64,000 bases of DNA from JAWKVD01 sp041398225 (GCA_041398225.1 JAWKVD010000009.1:93063-157062), one strand, 5' to 3'. Positions 1 through 8,799 are shown, numbered from the stretch's first letter. Made by a program: numbers and translations. The notes: a model not told the origin generated them from the letters alone.

Positions 1-69
1 GCCGCCGGGCTCGCTAGCGTGAGTTGAGAAGCGGACCGGACGGTTCGCTTGGACCGGCTGGAGCTGCTC

Positions 70-1443
70 ATGAAGACACCCGATTCCTGGCGTCTCGCAG
101 GGCATTTTGGTTCGCTGAGCGCGCTGGAACTCCTGATAAGCGCCGCGACCTTTTCCTCTCTTGGCGTGATCCTGCCCCATATGGTGGAGGATCTGCGCTG
201 GAGCTGGTCGCAAGCCGGACTCGGGTTCTCAATTCTGGGCGCGGCTTGCGGCGGCTCCTCTCTGCTGCCGCCTATCCTGATCCGAAGGTTCGGCGTTCGC
301 AATACGCTGATCATCGGCGCGATCTGCATGGCGGTGGGTCTCTACACGCTCCATGGCGTGTCGACCCTGCTGCTCTACTTCATCGGCACCGCGATCTGCG
401 GCGTGTCGTTCCAGATGCTGGGGGCGATCCCCGCCACCTTCGTGCTGACGCGGGTCTTCAAGCGCCGGTCCACCATTCTTGGCCTTTATGGAACCATCGG
501 CGGCTTCGGGAATGTCGTCGGTCCGTGGATGGTTCTGGCGGTGCTGGCCGTTCCGGGCGCCACCTGGCGCGAGTATTGGGGTTATCAGGCGCTCCTGCTT
601 CTGGTGTTCGGCATCGGTTGCGCGCTCATCGTCGGCATCGACAAGCGCTTCTCGCGTCCGGCGCGCGAGGAGCTGACCACCCCGGCGCAGGACAAGCCCG
701 CTCCGGAGCCGAAAGGATGCGCACCGCGCGCGGCGTGTCAGACAAGCCGCCAGACAAACCGGCTGGCGGTGTTCCGCAGCGCGGTCGACTGGACCGTCCG
801 GGACGCGATGCGCACCCCGCAATTCTACGTCATCGTCGCCGCCTACTTCGCCAACATCTTCTGCCTCGTCACGGTGACCAGCCTGTCCGTCAGCCACCTT
901 GTCGAGCGCGGCGTCTCCACCACGGTCGCGGGCGCGATGCTCAGCCTCGAAGCGCTCATCGCCGTGGCCGTCCGGGCCGGGGCCGGGGTTCTCGGCGATC
1001 ATGTCGATCCGAGATTCCTGATGATCGCCTCGCTGGGCGCCACGTCGGTGGGCTGCTTCGTGCTCGCTCTCTACGAGTCGCAGCCCTACCTTCTGATCTA
1101 CGCGCTCGGCACCGGCGTCGGCTTCGGCGCGACACAGCTGTGCGCCACCGTGTTGATGCTCAACTATTTCGGGCAACGCCATAACCTCGAACTGTTCTCG
1201 ACCATGTGCCTCGTGGGCGCGGCGTCCGCGCTCGGCCCGGTCATCGGCGGGGTCACCCGCGACCTCTCCGGCAGCTTCGCGCCGATGTTCCTCGTGCTCG
1301 CGGGCACCGCGGCCGTCGTCGGCTTCTCCGTGTCGATGATGCGCCCGCCGGTGGCCGCGACCGAGGAGGGGAGCGAGGACGAGGTTGAACCCGAAGCCGT
1401 CGCCGAAGAGGCGCGCGGCAGATTTGCGAACAAGCCAGCCTGA
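70..1443 (+). CDS. MFS transporter
   Basis: Predicted 457-residue inner-membrane permease of the major facilitator superfamily. It is rich in long hydrophobic segments that fall into two halves, separated by a charged Pro/Lys/Glu-rich linker at about residues 195-235, the usual 6+6 helix layout. The C-terminus is a soluble acidic tail. An ATG at 70 with TGGAG 7 nt upstream was preferred to the TTG at 49. The next gene, a RutA-like monooxygenase, starts 29 nt after the stop, and an M20-type hydrolase follows, so the permease probably imports the substrate of that short pathway. The substrate cannot be read from sequence; a monocarboxylate or nitrogen heterocycle is only a guess from context. 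Confidence 0.85.
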   Translation: MKTPDSWRLAGHFGSLSALELLISAATFSSLGVILPHMVEDLRWSWSQAGLGFSILGAACGGSSLLPPILIRRFGVRNTLIIGAICMAVGLYTLHGVSTLLLYFIGTAICGVSFQMLGAIPATFVLTRVFKRRSTILGLYGTIGGFGNVVGPWMVLAVLAVPGATWREYWGYQALLLLVFGIGCALIVGIDKRFSRPAREELTTPAQDKPAPEPKGCAPRAACQTSRQTNRLAVFRSAVDWTVRDAMRTPQFYVIVAAYFANIFCLVTVTSLSVSHLVERGVSTTVAGAMLSLEALIAVAVRAGAGVLGDHVDPRFLMIASLGATSVGCFVLALYESQPYLLIYALGTGVGFGATQLCATVLMLNYFGQRHNLELFSTMCLVGAASALGPVIGGVTRDLSGSFAPMFLVLAGTAAVVGFSVSMMRPPVAATEEGSEDEVEPEAVAEEARGRFANKPA

Positions 1444-1472
1444 TCAAGGCCCGCCACAACAAGGAGCCCGAG

Positions 1473-2543
1473 ATGAGTCTCAACAACAAGAAGTACGGCG
1501 TCTTCCTTCCAATCGCGAACGGCGGCTGGATCATCTCCAAGAACACGCCGGAGCTTACCGGCCTCTACGCGCAGAACCGGACGGCGGCGCAGATCTCGGA
1601 CCGGATCGGCCTCGACTTCATCATGTCGATGGCCAAGTGGCGCGGCTTCGGCGGAGAGACCAATCACTGGGCGGTCTCCATGGAGTCCATGGTGATGATG
1701 GCCGGCCTCGCCGAGGTGACCAGCAAGGTGAAGGTGTGGGCGACGATGCACGCGCTGCTCCACAACCCGGCTGTCGTCGCCAAGATGGTGACGACGCTCG
1801 ACCACATCTCGAAAGGCCGCGCCGGTCTCAACATCGTCGCCGGCGCCTATCGAGAAGAGTTCGCCCAGATGGGCGCCTGGGACGATGCGCTCACCCATGC
1901 GGACCGCTATCAGCGCGCCGAGGAGTGGATCACGATCATCAAGCGGCTGTGGAGCGAGCCCAGCGTCGATTTCGAAGGCCGCTTCTTCAAGATGGACGAC
2001 TGCCAGTCCGATCCCAAACCGCTGTCGAAACCGCGTCCGGACCTGATCTGCGCGGGCCAGTCCGATCGCGGCTTCGATTTCGCGACCTCGCACGCCGACG
2101 CGTGCTTCATCGGCGGCCGCTCGGACGAGGAGCGGCGCACCCACAGCCGCCGGGCGCGCGCCGTGGCCGCCGAGAAGGGCAAGACGATCAAGGTGTTCGC
2201 GATGTGCACCGTGATCCACGACGACACCGACGCCAAGGCGGACGCGATGCTCAGCCATTTCGAGGACGGACGCGACATGGGCGCCATCATGGCCCAGATG
2301 AAGAGCTGGGGCATGGAGCCCGAGAAGATCGCGAGCATGGCCGGCAAGATCGGCGCGAGCCAGAATCACACCATCGTCGGTTCGCCCGCGACCTGCCGCG
2401 AGAAACTCGAAAGCTATCTCGACTACTGCGAGCTGGACGGCGTGATGCTGATCTTCCCCGACTATGTCACCGGGCTCGAAATGTTCGGCGCGGAAATCCT
2501 GCCGAAGCTCCGCGCCTCCGAATCCGTCGTGCAGACGGCGTAG
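1473..2543 (+). CDS. RutA-like LLM-class flavin monooxygenase
   Basis: 356-residue luciferase-like (TIM-barrel) FMNH2-dependent monooxygenase. The N-terminus (GVFLPIANGGW), the mid region (LSMAKWRGFGG-type segment, here MSMAKWRGFGGETNHW) and the ICAGQSDRGF segment closely follow the pyrimidine monooxygenase RutA, which opens the uracil ring with O2. Length matches RutA (about 360). An AAGGAG ribosome site precedes the ATG. No other rut genes (rutB-F) are nearby; instead an MFS permease precedes it and an M20 hydrolase follows. The enzyme may therefore act on a different amide or imide ring, with the hydrolase processing the product. Family assignment is firm; substrate is inference. Confidence 0.85.
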   Translation: MSLNNKKYGVFLPIANGGWIISKNTPELTGLYAQNRTAAQISDRIGLDFIMSMAKWRGFGGETNHWAVSMESMVMMAGLAEVTSKVKVWATMHALLHNPAVVAKMVTTLDHISKGRAGLNIVAGAYREEFAQMGAWDDALTHADRYQRAEEWITIIKRLWSEPSVDFEGRFFKMDDCQSDPKPLSKPRPDLICAGQSDRGFDFATSHADACFIGGRSDEERRTHSRRARAVAAEKGKTIKVFAMCTVIHDDTDAKADAMLSHFEDGRDMGAIMAQMKSWGMEPEKIASMAGKIGASQNHTIVGSPATCREKLESYLDYCELDGVMLIFPDYVTGLEMFGAEILPKLRASESVVQTA

Positions 2544-2555
2544 CGGACAAATCCC

Positions 2556-3923
2556 ATGACAGGAACGCCGGCGGGTTCGCCTCTGGTCGCTTGCGACATT
2601 TCGAAAGACGATGTCGAAGCGATCAAGGCGGCGATCGACAAGGAGGAGCTGACCACGCTCGTCCTTGAATTGTCCAACATCTACAGCCCCTCCACCAAGG
2701 AGAAGATGGCGGCCGACTATGTCCATGACTGGATGGCCAGGGAGGGGTTCAATCCGCGCGCCGTGGGCGCGACGCCCGAACGCCCGAACGTCATCGGAAC
2801 CTATGGCGGGCATGGCGCGGGTCCGAACCTGCTGTTCACGGCGCATCTCGACACCGAGAGCATATTCGACGATCCGCATCTGGACGGCATGACCAAACGG
2901 CCCGGCAGCATCGCCAATCCCGAATGGCGGAATTGCTGGCTGGAGGACGGCAAGTTCTACGGCTACGCCGTCGCCAACGATCGCGGCCCGATGAGCTGCT
3001 TCCTGATCGCCGCCAAGGCGCTGCGCAAGGCGGGCTACGATCTGTCCGGCCTGCTTTATCTCACGGCGTGTCCCGGCGAGTGCGGGCCCGAACCGATCGA
3101 GGATCGCAAGGGCGTCGCCTATCTCGGAAAGGACATCGGCGCGAACTATCTCTTCCATCACGGCCATGTCGCGCCGGACTATGCGATCGCCGCCGAGGGA
3201 ACGGATTTCGGCCTCACCTGGATGGGCTGCGGCTATGCGACCTTCCGCGTCCGCATTTTCGGCCAGTCGATCTTCCGTCCGCTGCTGAACGCGCCCGAGA
3301 AGGCCGTCGACCACCCCAGCCCGCTCTACAAGGTCGGCCCGGTGATCGACGCCCTGCACGAATGGAGCCTCCGGTTCGAACGGCAGAGCCGCTATGAAAC
3401 CGATTGCGGCATCGCTGCGCCGAAGGCGACGATATCCTGCCTGCAGGGCGGCACGCCCTATGGCGGCGGCGGCGAAATCTGTTCGCTCTACGTGTCCTGC
3501 GATCTCGGTCCGCGCCAGCGCGCCGCGCAGGTCCTGCACGAGTTGAACGCCGTCATGCGCAGCCTGGGTCTGGACGAGTTCGAGGTCGAGCCGATGGTCG
3601 TGCGCCACGGCTTCGAGGCGGACAAGGCCGAGGTCGCCCCTCTGGTGCAGTCGGTGGAGATGGCCACGGAGCTTGCGCTGGGCCGGTCCGCCGGCGCGGC
3701 CAAGTCGGTCTATTCAAGCATGTGGCGCGATCACAACGTCTTCAACATGAACCGCATCCCGGCCATCACCACCGGCCCGACGCGCTGGCGGCCGACGCCG
3801 GAGGATCTGGTCGACAGCGCGCTGGTCTACGCCCTGACGAGCCTCGCCGTCTGCGGTCGCGCCCAGATCGCGCCGAAGCAGGCCGCCTCGGCGACCGTCT
3901 ACGGGCAGAAGCCGTTCAGCTAG
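2556..3923 (+). CDS. M20-family metallohydrolase-like protein with altered metal ligands
   Basis: 455-residue protein of the ArgE/DapE/carboxypeptidase-G2 fold. The first metal motif HxD is present (H97, D99), as is the bridging Asp in VANDRGP (D142). The usual Glu-Glu pair is Glu-Cys (E175, C176 in PGECG). A later acidic residue (E214 in AAEGTD) fits the fifth ligand. The last ligand, normally a His after GPG near the C-terminus, is missing: the segment reads GPTRWRPTPEDL. Family members hydrolyse amide bonds of N-acyl or N-carbamoyl substrates using two zinc ions; this one probably binds metal differently or only one ion. It lies 12 nt after the RutA-like gene, so co-transcription is likely. 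Confidence 0.8.
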   Translation: MTGTPAGSPLVACDISKDDVEAIKAAIDKEELTTLVLELSNIYSPSTKEKMAADYVHDWMAREGFNPRAVGATPERPNVIGTYGGHGAGPNLLFTAHLDTESIFDDPHLDGMTKRPGSIANPEWRNCWLEDGKFYGYAVANDRGPMSCFLIAAKALRKAGYDLSGLLYLTACPGECGPEPIEDRKGVAYLGKDIGANYLFHHGHVAPDYAIAAEGTDFGLTWMGCGYATFRVRIFGQSIFRPLLNAPEKAVDHPSPLYKVGPVIDALHEWSLRFERQSRYETDCGIAAPKATISCLQGGTPYGGGGEICSLYVSCDLGPRQRAAQVLHELNAVMRSLGLDEFEVEPMVVRHGFEADKAEVAPLVQSVEMATELALGRSAGAAKSVYSSMWRDHNVFNMNRIPAITTGPTRWRPTPEDLVDSALVYALTSLAVCGRAQIAPKQAASATVYGQKPFS

Positions 3924-3987
3924 GCGGACGCCCAGCCAGGAAAGCGCGCAGCCGGACGGGTCGACCGTCCGGTGCTCAGCGCTATAG

Positions 3988-4016
3988 GATTGAAGCATTC
4001 ATCGGCGCTTCAAATC
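3988..4016 (+). terminator. imperfect hairpin after the catabolic operon
   Basis: GATTGAAGC (3988-3996) faces GCTTCAAATC (4007-4016), a stem of nine pairs with one bulged base and a 10-nt loop, 65 nt after the hydrolase stop. No T-run follows, so it is a weak candidate terminator or a processing hairpin. Confidence 0.3.
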
Positions 4017-4098
4017 TCCGAGAACGCGAGGTCGGGCAGGTTAGCCTGTCCAGTTTTAATTGGTCTGTCTGCAAAGTAACGGGGACTTGGGTCGGAAG

Positions 4099-4174
4099 TG
4101 GTGCCGCCTAGGTGACTTGAACACCTGACCCTCGCATTACGAATGCGATGCTCTACCAGCTGAGCTAAGGCGGC
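4099..4174 (-). tRNA. tRNA-Thr (anticodon CGT)
   Basis: On the minus strand the sequence folds into a full cloverleaf. It has a 7-bp acceptor stem (GCCGCCT / AGGCGGC), a D-arm with AGCTGGTAGA, an anticodon stem TCGCA/TGCGA around the loop TTCGTAA, and a T-loop GTTCAAG. Positions 34-36 read CGT, so it decodes ACG threonine codons. The discriminator is A and the 3' CCA is encoded in the DNA (4099-4101). It is monocistronic, between the catabolic operon and the end of the hem operon. Confidence 0.97.
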
Positions 4175-4442
4175 GTGGCGGTCGATCCCGGTCCCGCTGG
4201 GCGGTTCCGAAAGCGCATGGCCAAGGCTGCGGCCTATACCTCACCCTTGGCGGCCAAGGCAAGGTTCCCGAAGCGTTTTGGCGCGCCGCGTCCGGGCGGC
4301 CGGCCCGAAACCCGCCCCCGTCGTGGCTTGGCCCCGGCCCGGTCCTGCTCCAGCCCCGCTCCAGCCCTGTCCCAGCGTTGAAAGATCGCGAGAATTCGCC
4401 CCCCAAGAGACCGCCCGTAGCGCCACCGCGCCCGTCGCCGGG

Positions 4443-5741
4443 CTAGCTCGCATCCTCGCTCATCGCCTCGGAGATCAGCCGCGCGCTCAGCGACTGCATC
4501 TGCGTCTCCAGCCGGGCGCGAACCTCCGCGCGCGCGCGCCAGTCGCTGAACGCCTTGCCCGGTGCGCCGGGGATGGCGTCCACCGCGTTCAGCGCCGCGC
4601 GCACATCGCCCGCGTCCAGCGCCCGCCGCGCCACCCGGATCAGCTCCGCCGCGCGCGATTCCAGGTCCGAGGTCCGTACCGTCACCACGCCCGAGATCGA
4701 CGAGCGCAGCCAGTTCCAGCCGCCGTCATTCTGCTCGGCCGCCAGCCGCGCGGCGCGCTTGGCGGGACGCTCGAAATCGCTGCGCAGCTCGGCGACCGTG
4801 GGCGCGCCGCGCCGCGCCGTTTCGCGCATCGCCTCGACATCGGGATCGCCCGGGATCAGCGCCGCCAGCGCCTGATGCGGACCGGCGAACGAGCGTCCGC
4901 TGCGCGCCGCCGACTCCAGCGCCGTCAGCGCCCGGATGGTGCGCGACTGACCCGCCGCCGCCAGGATCACCGCGCGGTCGTCCGCCGACAGGGCGGAGGG
5001 CGTATCTCCCGCCGGGCTCAGCGCCTGCGTTTGTCGCAGGGCCGCGAACTCGCCATTGAGCTGCGACAGCCCGTCTTCCAGCGCCGCCAGCGCCGCCTGC
5101 CGGCGGTTCAGCGAGGCCGTCATTCGCGTGTCGGCGTCTTCAAGCGCGGCCACCTGATCCTGCAGATCGCGCAGAACGCGCTGTGTCTGGCGCGTCGTGG
5201 TCGGCGCCGCCGCATCGTCCTCGATCGTGTTCTCGATCTTGTTGATCCGCGCCAGCAGGGCGCCCAGCGGGCTCGCGGCGGATGTCGCGCCGGGCACCGG
5301 CGCGCCGTCGCCGGCGCCGATCAGCGCCGATATCTGTCCCGACAACTCCCTGATTTCCGTGCGCAGTTCGGCGTCGGCGGTTTCCATGGCGCTGATCCGC
5401 TCGATCTGGCTTTCCAGGCGCGAGCGCAGCGCCACCACCTCGCTGCTGGCCTGATCGGCGCGCGCGGTCAGCTGCGTCTGGGTGGAGTCGATCGCCTGCA
5501 GGTCGCGCAGCACCGCGCCGCTGGTCGGCTGCATTTCCGCGCCCGCCACCACCCGCGCCGCCAGCACGCTGGCGAGAATGCAGAACGCGCACGCGGCGAT
5601 CAGTTCGTAGATGGTCACGGACCGGCTTCGTCGGGCGGGGTGCGGCCGCGCGGCGGCCTCGGCTGCGGCCTGGTTTCCCGCCGGCTCGAACTCGACTTCG
5701 ATTGGCTCCGGCTCGGGAGAAGAAGGCGGAGCCTTCGACAT
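4443..5741 (-). CDS. Mic60/mitofilin-like inner-membrane protein
   Basis: 432 residues: a Pro/Glu-rich cytoplasmic N-terminus, one membrane helix at about residues 43-70, then a long Ala/Arg/Glu-rich segment (about 80-240) of coiled-coil character, and a C-terminal helical domain. This layout is that of the alphaproteobacterial mitofilin/COG4223 family, the bacterial relatives of mitochondrial Mic60, which bend membranes at intracytoplasmic invaginations and contact outer-membrane proteins. The gene stands downstream of hemC-hemD, the position typical of this family in alphaproteobacteria. The start was placed at the ATG at 5741 because the frame upstream of it (to 6008) is Arg-rich antisense-like sequence overlapping hemD. 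Function in this organism is inferred from family. Confidence 0.8.
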   Translation of the reverse strand: MSKAPPSSPEPEPIEVEFEPAGNQAAAEAAARPHPARRSRSVTIYELIAACAFCILASVLAARVVAGAEMQPTSGAVLRDLQAIDSTQTQLTARADQASSEVVALRSRLESQIERISAMETADAELRTEIRELSGQISALIGAGDGAPVPGATSAASPLGALLARINKIENTIEDDAAAPTTTRQTQRVLRDLQDQVAALEDADTRMTASLNRRQAALAALEDGLSQLNGEFAALRQTQALSPAGDTPSALSADDRAVILAAAGQSRTIRALTALESAARSGRSFAGPHQALAALIPGDPDVEAMRETARRGAPTVAELRSDFERPAKRAARLAAEQNDGGWNWLRSSISGVVTVRTSDLESRAAELIRVARRALDAGDVRAALNAVDAIPGAPGKAFSDWRARAEVRARLETQMQSLSARLISEAMSEDAS

Positions 5742-5823
5742 CACCGGTCTCCCATACGCATGGCGCGGGCGTCGGCCGCGCCGAACTCTGACGCTTGAGC
5801 ATAAGGGGCTGCGCGCCGCGACC

Positions 5824-6561
5824 TCAACCCTGCCGGAGCGAAGCGCGAAGGATTGTTTCCAGCGCCGCGAGCAGCGCCGCCTCGTCGGGCGAAGCCGCGA
5901 TGGCGAGCGCTTCGGCGTGCGGCCGCAGGGGCGCCGCCGCCGCTTCCGAGATCGCCGCCACGCGCACCGGCGCGTGGGACCCGTGCGCCTCCAGCAACCC
6001 GGCCACATGCCGCGCAGCCTTCGGGGAATGCACGAGAATCGCCTCGAACGCCGCCTCGCCGGAGAGGTGCCGAGAAAGCTGCGGACCCGGCTCGCGCATC
6101 GCCGCGTGGTAGGTCGCGACGAACGCGGCGGCGCGTCCGGCGGCGGTCAGCTGGCCGGCCAGATCGCCGCGGCTGTCCGCGTTTCCGGTGTGCAGAACGC
6201 GCGCGCCGGGTCCGACATTGCGCACAATTAATTCCGCCAGCGCGGTCACGTCGCCGTCGGCCGAGCGCACGTCGGCGAACCCGGCTTCGCGCGCCGCCTC
6301 GGCGGTCCGCGCGCCGACGCAGTAAACCGGAACCTCGCGTTCGGGGCGCAGCGCCGCGAAGGCGCGCACGCCGTTGACGCTGGTGAAGGCGAGAATGTCG
6401 AAACCGGGCAGGGCGGCGCCCGATAGGCCGGGCATCGCCTCGATCCCGAACGCCGGCTCCACGACCGCGGTCACGTCCATCGCCTCAAGCCGGCCGGTGG
6501 TCTCGGAGGCTCCGGGCTCCGACCGGGTGACGAGAACGCGGCGGGACGGGCGATCGCTCAG
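5824..6561 (-). CDS. hemD: uroporphyrinogen-III synthase, probable CTG start
   Basis: 245-residue HemD, which closes and inverts ring D of hydroxymethylbilane to give uroporphyrinogen III. The first beta strand (RRVLVTRSEPGA), the FTSVNGVRAF segment and the YCVGARTAEAA segment are typical of the family. In frame between 6786 and the first strand there is no ATG, GTG or TTG. A CTG at 6561 overlaps the hemC stop as CTGA and has GGAGG 9 nt upstream. The next in-frame ATG would delete the first strand. I therefore chose CTG. The alternative ATG at 6786 would add 75 residues read out of frame through hemC, which look non-coding. Second gene of hemC-hemD-mic60. Confidence 0.85.
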   Translation of the reverse strand: MSDRPSRRVLVTRSEPGASETTGRLEAMDVTAVVEPAFGIEAMPGLSGAALPGFDILAFTSVNGVRAFAALRPEREVPVYCVGARTAEAAREAGFADVRSADGDVTALAELIVRNVGPGARVLHTGNADSRGDLAGQLTAAGRAAAFVATYHAAMREPGPQLSRHLSGEAAFEAILVHSPKAARHVAGLLEAHGSHAPVRVAAISEAAAAPLRPHAEALAIAASPDEAALLAALETILRASLRQG

Positions 6562-7547
6562 CTTGCCGATCCTCCGGCTGCGTTCTGGGTCTCGTGCAGC
6601 GCGCGCTGCGAGGCCACGTCCTCGGCGATGAACAGGCCAAGCGCCTCGGCGTCCTTGACGCTCGGCTTGCGTTCGAGCGCGCCCTCGGCGCGCCAGCGCA
6701 TCGAACCGTCGTCGGCCAGAACCTCGCCGGCCATCTCCGCGCCGTCCTCGGTCAGCCGGAAGTGCGCCGCGATCGGCGTGCGGCACGAACCGTCCAGCCG
6801 TTTCAGGAAGGCGCGCTCGGCGTGGGCGGCCAGCGCCGCGTCATGGTCGGTCGCGGCCGCGCACGCGGCCTTCAGCCAGTCCGGCGCGTCGGTGCGGATG
6901 GTCACGGCGATGATGCCCTGTCCGGCCGCCGGCAGCATCTCCTCGATCGGCACGATCCCGGCCGCGACGTCGATCATGCCCAGCCGGCGCAGCCCGGCCG
7001 CCGCCAGCAGCGTCGCATCGGCCACGCCCTCGGACAGCTTGCGCAGCCGCGTCTGAACATTGCCCCGGAACATCACCACCTTCAGATCGGGCCGCATCGC
7101 CAGGATCTGCGCCTGCCGCCTCAGGCTGGACGAGCCGACCACCGCGCCGGGCGCGAGGTCCATCACGCTTTTCACGGGACCGATCAGGCAGTCGCGCGGG
7201 TCCTCGCGCGGCAGAAACCCGGCCAGGTGGATATGGCGCGGCAGCTTCACCGGCATGTCCTTCAGCGAGTGAACCGCGATGTCGATGCTCTCGTCCTTCT
7301 GGGCCCGGTCCAGCTCCTTGGTGAACAGGCCCTTGCCGCCGGCTTCCTGCAGCGGCTTGTCCTGGATCTTGTCGCCCGTGGTCGTGAAGGTGTGCAGCGT
7401 ATGGCTGATCTGTCCGCCGCTGACCTCGGCCAGCCGCTTGGCGAACAGCTCCGCCTGCGCCACCGCCAGGGGCGAGGCGCGCGAACCGACGCGCACGATG
7501 CGGGCCTGGGCAGCGCTGCTACGCCGGGTCCGCTTGGTCTTCGGCAT
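6558..7547 (-). CDS. hemC: hydroxymethylbilane synthase (porphobilinogen deaminase)
   Basis: 329 residues. It polymerises four porphobilinogen molecules into hydroxymethylbilane in the cytosol. It begins with a short basic tail and then RIVRVGSRASPLAVAQAE, the family's N-terminal signature. The segment GSSSLRRQAQ carries the substrate-binding arginines, and C255 in LDGSCRTPIAAH is the cysteine that holds the dipyrromethane cofactor. GAGGAG lies upstream of the ATG. It is divergent from tsaD with an 84-bp gap and overlaps hemD by 4 nt. Confidence 0.97.
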   Translation of the reverse strand: MPKTKRTRRSSAAQARIVRVGSRASPLAVAQAELFAKRLAEVSGGQISHTLHTFTTTGDKIQDKPLQEAGGKGLFTKELDRAQKDESIDIAVHSLKDMPVKLPRHIHLAGFLPREDPRDCLIGPVKSVMDLAPGAVVGSSSLRRQAQILAMRPDLKVVMFRGNVQTRLRKLSEGVADATLLAAAGLRRLGMIDVAAGIVPIEEMLPAAGQGIIAVTIRTDAPDWLKAACAAATDHDAALAAHAERAFLKRLDGSCRTPIAAHFRLTEDGAEMAGEVLADDGSMRWRAEGALERKPSVKDAEALGLFIAEDVASQRALHETQNAAGGSAS

Positions 7548-7565
7548 GCGTGGAGACTCCTCGCC

Positions 7566-7584
7566 GCACCGGCGATTCCGGTGC
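7566..7584. promoter_or_regulatory. inverted repeat between hemC and tsaD
   Basis: GCACCGG-N5-CCGGTGC is a perfect 7-bp inverted repeat inside the 84-bp divergent gap. It could be an operator acting on either promoter or a 5' leader hairpin of hemC. No known regulator motif is recognised. Confidence 0.35.
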
Positions 7585-7631
7585 ACAATTGGTTGGCTCA
7601 CTGGCGCGAGGGGCGTACAAGCGCGGCCGCC

Positions 7632-8744
7632 ATGATGCAAGTCGCGCCCGGGGCGCTCACCATACTGGGGGTTGAAAGCAGCTGCGACGAAACCGCGGCC
7701 GCGATCGTGCGCCTTGAGGGCGGGCGGGCGCAGGTTCTGGCCGAACGCGTCGCCAGCCAGACCGAGGCCCACGCCCCCTATGGCGGCGTCGTCCCGGAAA
7801 TCGCCGCCCGCGCCCACGCCGAGCGCGTCGGCCCCCTGATCGCCGGGGTGATGGCCGACGCCGGGCTCGACTGGGCGGACCTGTCGGGCGTCGCCGCCAC
7901 CGCCGGGCCCGGCCTGATCGGCGGCGTCATGGTCGGCCTCTCGGCGGCCAAGGGGCTGGCGCTGGGCCGGGGCCTGCCGCTGATCGCGGTCAACCATCTC
8001 GAAGGGCACGCCCTGTCGGCGCGCCTCGCGGGCGAGGTCGCCTTTCCCTATCTCCTGCTGCTGGTCTCCGGCGGCCACTGCCAGTTCATCTCGGTCGAGG
8101 CGCTCGGCGTCTATCGCCGTCTCGGCAGCACCATCGACGACGCCGCCGGCGAGGCCTTCGACAAGACCGCGAAACTGCTCGGGCTGGAAGGCGCGGGCGG
8201 ACCGGCGGTTGAACGCGAGGCCCTTTCCGGCGATCCCGCGGCGGTCGCGCTGCCGCGCCCGCTGCTCGATCGTCCGGGGCTGGACCTGTCTTTCTCCGGC
8301 CTCAAGACCGCCGTCCGCCGCGCCGCCGGAGACCAGCCGCTGACGCCGCAGCGCCGCGCCGACATCTGCGCCGGCTTCCAGGCCGCCGTGGCCGACGTGC
8401 TCACCGAGAAATCCCTGCGCGCCATGAAGCTCTTCGCGGACGATCGTCCAGCGGACGAAACCGGCGCGCGCACCTTCGTGGTCGCCGGCGGCGTCGCGGC
8501 CAACCGCGCGCTGCGCGCCCGTCTCGAACAGGCCGCGACCGCGAACGGCTATCGCTTCATCGCCCCGCCGCTGCGTTGGTGCACCGACAACGCCGCGATG
8601 ATCGCGCTCGCCGGCGCCGAGCATCTGCGCGCCGGGCGCTCCGACGACCTCGCGACGCCCGCCCGGGCGCGATGGCCGCTGGACGAATTGTCGGCGCGCC
8701 ACGACCCCGCCTACGGCTCGGGAAAGAAGGGCGCGAAAGCCTGA
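7632..8744 (+). CDS. tsaD: tRNA N6-threonylcarbamoyladenosine transferase
   Basis: 370-residue TsaD (Kae1/YgjD family). It transfers the threonylcarbamoyl group from TC-AMP to A37 of tRNAs that read ANN codons, working with TsaB and TsaE. The N-terminal GVESSCDETAAA, the metal-binding NHLEGH segment, the glycine-rich LLLVSGGHCQ and GSTIDDAAGEAFDK, and the C-terminal FVVAGGVAANRALR are all present. Two adjacent ATGs (7632, 7635) are possible starts. Divergent from hemC, an arrangement common in alphaproteobacteria. Confidence 0.97.
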   Translation: MMQVAPGALTILGVESSCDETAAAIVRLEGGRAQVLAERVASQTEAHAPYGGVVPEIAARAHAERVGPLIAGVMADAGLDWADLSGVAATAGPGLIGGVMVGLSAAKGLALGRGLPLIAVNHLEGHALSARLAGEVAFPYLLLLVSGGHCQFISVEALGVYRRLGSTIDDAAGEAFDKTAKLLGLEGAGGPAVEREALSGDPAAVALPRPLLDRPGLDLSFSGLKTAVRRAAGDQPLTPQRRADICAGFQAAVADVLTEKSLRAMKLFADDRPADETGARTFVVAGGVAANRALRARLEQAATANGYRFIAPPLRWCTDNAAMIALAGAEHLRAGRSDDLATPARARWPLDELSARHDPAYGSGKKGAKA

Positions 8745-8799
8745 TCGCGCGAGACGCCGGCGTTTCCCGCTACTCCCCGACACGCCCCGAATCCAGCCC

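Noticed and set aside
1164..3608. An 814-codon open frame on the minus strand, antisense to the RutA-like and M20 genes
   Set aside because: It is rich in Arg, His, Gly and Ala with no family wording. GC-rich codon bias on the plus strand leaves the opposite frame without stops.
4325..4375. Short direct repeats (GCTCCAGCCC twice) upstream of the mic60 stop
   Set aside because: Only two copies in a C-rich stretch; no array, no spacing rule, nothing to suggest CRISPR or iterons.
6562..6786. hemD starting at ATG 6786
   Set aside because: The added 75 residues are Arg/Gly-rich and read through hemC in another frame; no HemD has such an extension.
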